Positions 61,354-64,000 of a DNA stretch of 64,000 bases are shown piece by piece. The stretch spans positions 124,001-188,000 of the forward strand of contig NZ_BAUV01000003.1 in assembly GCF_000513135.1 (NCBI RefSeq), read 5' to 3'. The notes below the pieces were generated by a model. The model searched no databases, was not told the origin of the DNA, and saw only the letters and a program-made list of their open reading frames with translations. This DNA comes from Halalkalibacter akibai JCM 9157 (GTDB lineage Bacteria; Bacillota; Bacilli; Bacillales; Bacillaceae_D). The position numbers and the translations under genes were made by a program. Positions within the stretch are counted from its first letter, which is position 1, and every line of letters starts with the position of its first letter.

Positions 61354-62637
61354 ATGAAAAAGTTAGTAATGATGTTTTTGTTCATGTTTATTTTTTCAGC
61401 AGTATTGATTGGTTGCGGACCTCAAGATGATGCTGCGCCTGCAGAAGATCCGACAGATGATACAGTAGTGGACGATGCAGCTGGAGAAGATGCAAATGTC
61501 CCAGCTAAACCAGATACATTAGAAATTTGGGCAAATGATGATGAATATCAATTTGCTGCAGTTGAGCATTTAGTTCAACAATTCGTTGAGGAACACGGAA
61601 TTGAAGTAGTCGTTACTCCTCGTTTAATGGCTGACCAAGATGAGGCATTTGCACTAGATGCACCAGGTGGAATTGGGCCAGACCTTATTTTCCAACCACA
61701 TGATCGTTTAGGTAACTTAACGACTCAAAACTTAATCGCTCCATTAGAAGCGGATGAAGCAACTTTAGCTCAATACACTGAAGATGCAGTAGGTGCTTTC
61801 ACAATGGATGGTGAAGTATACGGCGCGCCTTTAGTAATGGAAAACACAGCTTTATACTATAACAAAAATTTAGTACCTGAATTACCAGAAACGATGGAAG
61901 AACTTTATGAAATGGCTGAAGGGCTAACAAACGCTGGAAACGATGAGTACGGTTTCCTTTTTGAAGCATTAAACTTCTACCATGTATTTCCGTGGATTGG
62001 TGGATACGGTGGTTATGTATTCGGTCAAGATGCTGACGGTAACTATGATCCTGAAGATATTGGTTTAAACAATGAAGGTTCTGTTCAAGCTTACGCTGAA
62101 GTTCAATCGTTATTCGATAGAGGAATTATTCCGCGTAGTGTGAACGAAGATGTATTAAATGGTTTATTCACAAGTGGAAAAGTTGGAATGGTTGTGTCAG
62201 GTCCTTGGGCTTTGGCAAACTTCTCTGACGCACTAGGTGATGACCTTGGTGTTGCACCTCTTCCTGTACTTGAAAACGGCGAGCGTCCGACTCCATTTGC
62301 AGGTGTGAAAGGTTGGTTAGTTTCAAATTACACAGATCACAAGTACTGGGCTTCTCAATTAGCTCTTCACTTAACATCTGCTGAATCTCAAGCTTACTAC
62401 TATGCTGAAACAGGTGAAATTCCAGCTCGTCCTGATGCTGAAATTGACAACCCTTTTGCTGAAGGTTTCTTAGAGCAATCTCAAACAGCGATTCCAATGC
62501 CTAACATTCCTGAAATGGGACAAGTTTGGGGTCCAATGGAAGATTCCCTACAATTTAACGCTGCTGGTGATGATCCACAAGAAATTCTTGATGAAGCTGT
62601 CGAGGAAATCGAAGAATATATTCAAATGATGCAGTAA
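61354..62637 (+). CDS. Maltose/maltodextrin-type ABC transporter binding lipoprotein
   Basis: A 427-residue binding protein. The lipobox L-I-G-C gives a lipid Cys at about residue 22, followed by an acidic linker. The mature part has DTLEIWANDDEYQFAAVEHL, GIGPDLIFQPHDRLGNLTTQ, VYGAPLVMENTALYYNKNLV and KVGMVVSGPWALANFSDALG, the pattern of MalE/MdxE/cyclodextrin-binding proteins. AAGGGGG precedes ATG 61354. A long hairpin follows before the permease gene. No ATPase gene is present in the visible part. Confidence 0.9.
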   Translation: MKKLVMMFLFMFIFSAVLIGCGPQDDAAPAEDPTDDTVVDDAAGEDANVPAKPDTLEIWANDDEYQFAAVEHLVQQFVEEHGIEVVVTPRLMADQDEAFALDAPGGIGPDLIFQPHDRLGNLTTQNLIAPLEADEATLAQYTEDAVGAFTMDGEVYGAPLVMENTALYYNKNLVPELPETMEELYEMAEGLTNAGNDEYGFLFEALNFYHVFPWIGGYGGYVFGQDADGNYDPEDIGLNNEGSVQAYAEVQSLFDRGIIPRSVNEDVLNGLFTSGKVGMVVSGPWALANFSDALGDDLGVAPLPVLENGERPTPFAGVKGWLVSNYTDHKYWASQLALHLTSAESQAYYYAETGEIPARPDAEIDNPFAEGFLEQSQTAIPMPNIPEMGQVWGPMEDSLQFNAAGDDPQEILDEAVEEIEEYIQMMQ

Positions 62638-62645
62638 AGTACAAG

Positions 62646-62672
62646 GATAGGGAGGCGATTCGCCTTCCTATC
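62646..62672 (+). terminator. Intercistronic hairpin after the binding-protein gene
   Basis: GATAGGGAGGCG and CGCCTTCCTATC form a 12-bp stem (one G-T) with a short loop and no T-tract. It probably stabilises the upstream message. Confidence 0.6.
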
Positions 62673-62703
62673 GTTATTCTAAGTGTGTAGGAGGTTAATG
62701 GTT

Positions 62704-64000
62704 GTGAAACAGGAAGAAAAAGAAACCCATAAATTCTCCAGTCATAATCCAAAACTAGCGCTTGTTTTGTCGATCATTCCTGGACTTGGCCAATTTTATA
62801 ATCGTCGCTTTATGAAAGGATCGATCTTTCTCGTTTTAGCTGCTTCGTTTCTCATTGCATTTGTTGATTTTTTAAACATCGGATTGTGGGGCATCTTTAC
62901 CCTTGGAACCCAAGTGGGAAGAGATCATTCCCTTGAATTAATTATCCAAGGGCTTGTTTCCATCATTCTACTTTTATTCGGATTAGTTTTCTACTATATC
63001 AATTTGCGTGATGCATATAAGGATGCGGCGAAACTAAGAGAAGGATTTAGCATCCCGTCTTTAAGGGAATCATTTCATAACACGTACGACAAGACATTTC
63101 CTTACTTTTTAGTAGGACCAGGTTTATTTCTAGTCATTTTTTCCATTATTTTACCGTTAGGATTTATGCTTTCACTCGCATTTGTAAACTATCATTTGCG
63201 TAACTCACCACCGGCTAATTTACTGGACTGGGTTGGCTTTGACAACTTTGTTTCACTAGCAACGACGCCAATGTGGCAAAACACCTTTATCAGTGTATTT
63301 AGCTGGACGGTTGTTTGGACATTAGTGGCAACGACTCTGCAAATTGCACTTGGTTTATTCCTTGCGATTTTAGTCAATGACAAGCGAATTAAGTATAAAA
63401 AAGCAATTCGCACGATGCTGATTTTGCCGTGGGCCGTTCCTGGCTTTGTATCGATTTTGATTTTTGCGGCGATGTTTAATGATGGCTTTGGTGCGATTAA
63501 CAGACAAATCATGGAGCCGCTGTTTAGCATGAGTATTCCTTGGTTAACAGATGTGTTCTGGACAAGGGTTGCGATTATTTCAATTCAAGTATGGCTTGGA
63601 TTCCCGTTTGTGTTTGCTTTATTCACAGGTGTCCTTCAAAGTATATCCGACGACTGGTATGAAGCAGCAACGGTGGATGGAGCCAATCGTTGGCAAAAAT
63701 TCAAAGCGATTACGTTCCCACACGTTATGTTTGCAACGGCACCACTTATGATCATGCAGTACACTCACAATTTTAATAACTTTAATATTATTTACTTATT
63801 TAACGAAGGTGGCCCAGCGATTAGGGGGCAAAATGCCGGTGGAACCGACATCTTGATTTCCTGGGTATACAGCTTAACCTTCCAGCAGCAAAACTACAGC
63901 ATTGCTGCCGCCATTTCGATGATTATCGGTTTAATTATCGCAATCTTTGCCTTTTTCCAATTCCGCAGAACCCGTACATTTAAAGAGGAGGGGAAAATCT
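62704..64000 (+). CDS. Maltodextrin ABC transporter permease (MalF/MdxF type), 3' end outside window
   Basis: At least 432 residues of a MalF-type permease with eight helices. The N-terminal extension has LSIIPGLGQFYNRRFMKGSI, a TM2-like PGLGQxYN motif that MdxF-type permeases share. The EAA loop is SDDWYEAATVDGANRWQKFK. GTG 62704 has GGAGG 9 bases upstream; ATG 62698 is only 3 bases away. The frame is open to the window end and near the usual length. It forms an operon with the binding protein. Confidence 0.9.
   Translation, partial: MKQEEKETHKFSSHNPKLALVLSIIPGLGQFYNRRFMKGSIFLVLAASFLIAFVDFLNIGLWGIFTLGTQVGRDHSLELIIQGLVSIILLLFGLVFYYINLRDAYKDAAKLREGFSIPSLRESFHNTYDKTFPYFLVGPGLFLVIFSIILPLGFMLSLAFVNYHLRNSPPANLLDWVGFDNFVSLATTPMWQNTFISVFSWTVVWTLVATTLQIALGLFLAILVNDKRIKYKKAIRTMLILPWAVPGFVSILIFAAMFNDGFGAINRQIMEPLFSMSIPWLTDVFWTRVAIISIQVWLGFPFVFALFTGVLQSISDDWYEAATVDGANRWQKFKAITFPHVMFATAPLMIMQYTHNFNNFNIIYLFNEGGPAIRGQNAGGTDILISWVYSLTFQQQNYSIAAAISMIIGLIIAIFAFFQFRRTRTFKEEGKI

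Noticed and set aside
1-64000. tRNA, rRNA or known riboswitch leaders
   Set aside because: I looked for conserved CCA-ended cloverleafs and common leader motifs and saw none; a covariance-model scan would be decisive.

Overview
The window looks like chromosomal DNA of a low-GC, spore-forming member of the Bacillaceae, probably of the alkaliphilic or soil-dwelling Bacillus/Halalkalibacter type. The basis is strong AGGAGG-type ribosome binding sites, frequent GTG and TTG starts, a CwlC-like spore mother-cell amidase, a sporulation-type 5TM histidine kinase, YesM/YesN regulators, cre-like sites and Bacillus-only families (DUF5317, CBO0543, DUF3231). I see no rRNA, tRNA, CRISPR array or prophage.

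Layout. 1-6.6 kb: the end of a membrane protein gene, then a YgiB-like lipoprotein, two ATP-grasp glutathionylspermidine-synthase-like ligases with a DUF350 membrane protein between them, a 2TM-RCK potassium channel and an iron-type alcohol dehydrogenase. 6.9-13.3 kb: small membrane proteins, a broken sensor kinase, a CwlC-like amidase, a DUF3231 protein and a chemoreceptor. 13.4-22.8 kb: a xylan/xylo-oligosaccharide locus with YesMN two-component system, GH43 enzyme, sugar ABC transporter and GH52 beta-xylosidase. 22.8-37 kb: a 214-bp tandem repeat and many small operons: DUF2975/HTH, a secreted 5'-nucleotidase behind a Pho-box-like array, ArsR/MFS, DUF1801 pair, MarR/azoreductase, a second chemoreceptor and an acetyltransferase. 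37-45.2 kb: a GGDEF/EAL protein, gluconokinase, RpiR regulator, transketolase and 6-phosphogluconate dehydrogenase. 45.5-55.2 kb: a sugar-acid (hexonate) catabolic region with TRAP transporter, an HPr-like protein lacking the catalytic histidine, KDG kinase, KDPG aldolase, galactonate-type dehydratase, AEC carrier, 2-hydroxyacid dehydrogenase and a DHDPS-type aldolase. 55.3-60 kb: a GGDEF/HD-GYP operon with a 27-residue peptide gene, and a RAYT transposase with REP hairpins. 60-64 kb: AraC regulator and a maltodextrin-type ABC transporter running off the window.

How it works together. Xylo-oligosaccharides imported at 17-20 kb would be cut inside the cell by GH52 and GH43 enzymes. Gluconate would be phosphorylated and pass through Gnd and transketolase. 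Hexonates taken up by the TRAP carrier would be dehydrated, phosphorylated and cleaved to pyruvate and a triose. Cre-like sites suggest catabolite control of several of these.

Most notable non-coding structure: two intergenic arrays of short AT-rich words, each repeated every 20-21 bp (4137-4291 and 6650-6762), with unrelated words but the same phasing; REP palindromes that overlap the 3' ends of three genes and sit near a RAYT gene; and paired operator candidates for ArsR, MarR and RpiR regulators.

Caution. About a dozen genes, including transketolase, are broken by what look like single-base indels, several in homopolymers, plus one in-frame stop. This many lesions in otherwise intact genes suggests uncorrected sequencing errors at least as much as true pseudogenes.
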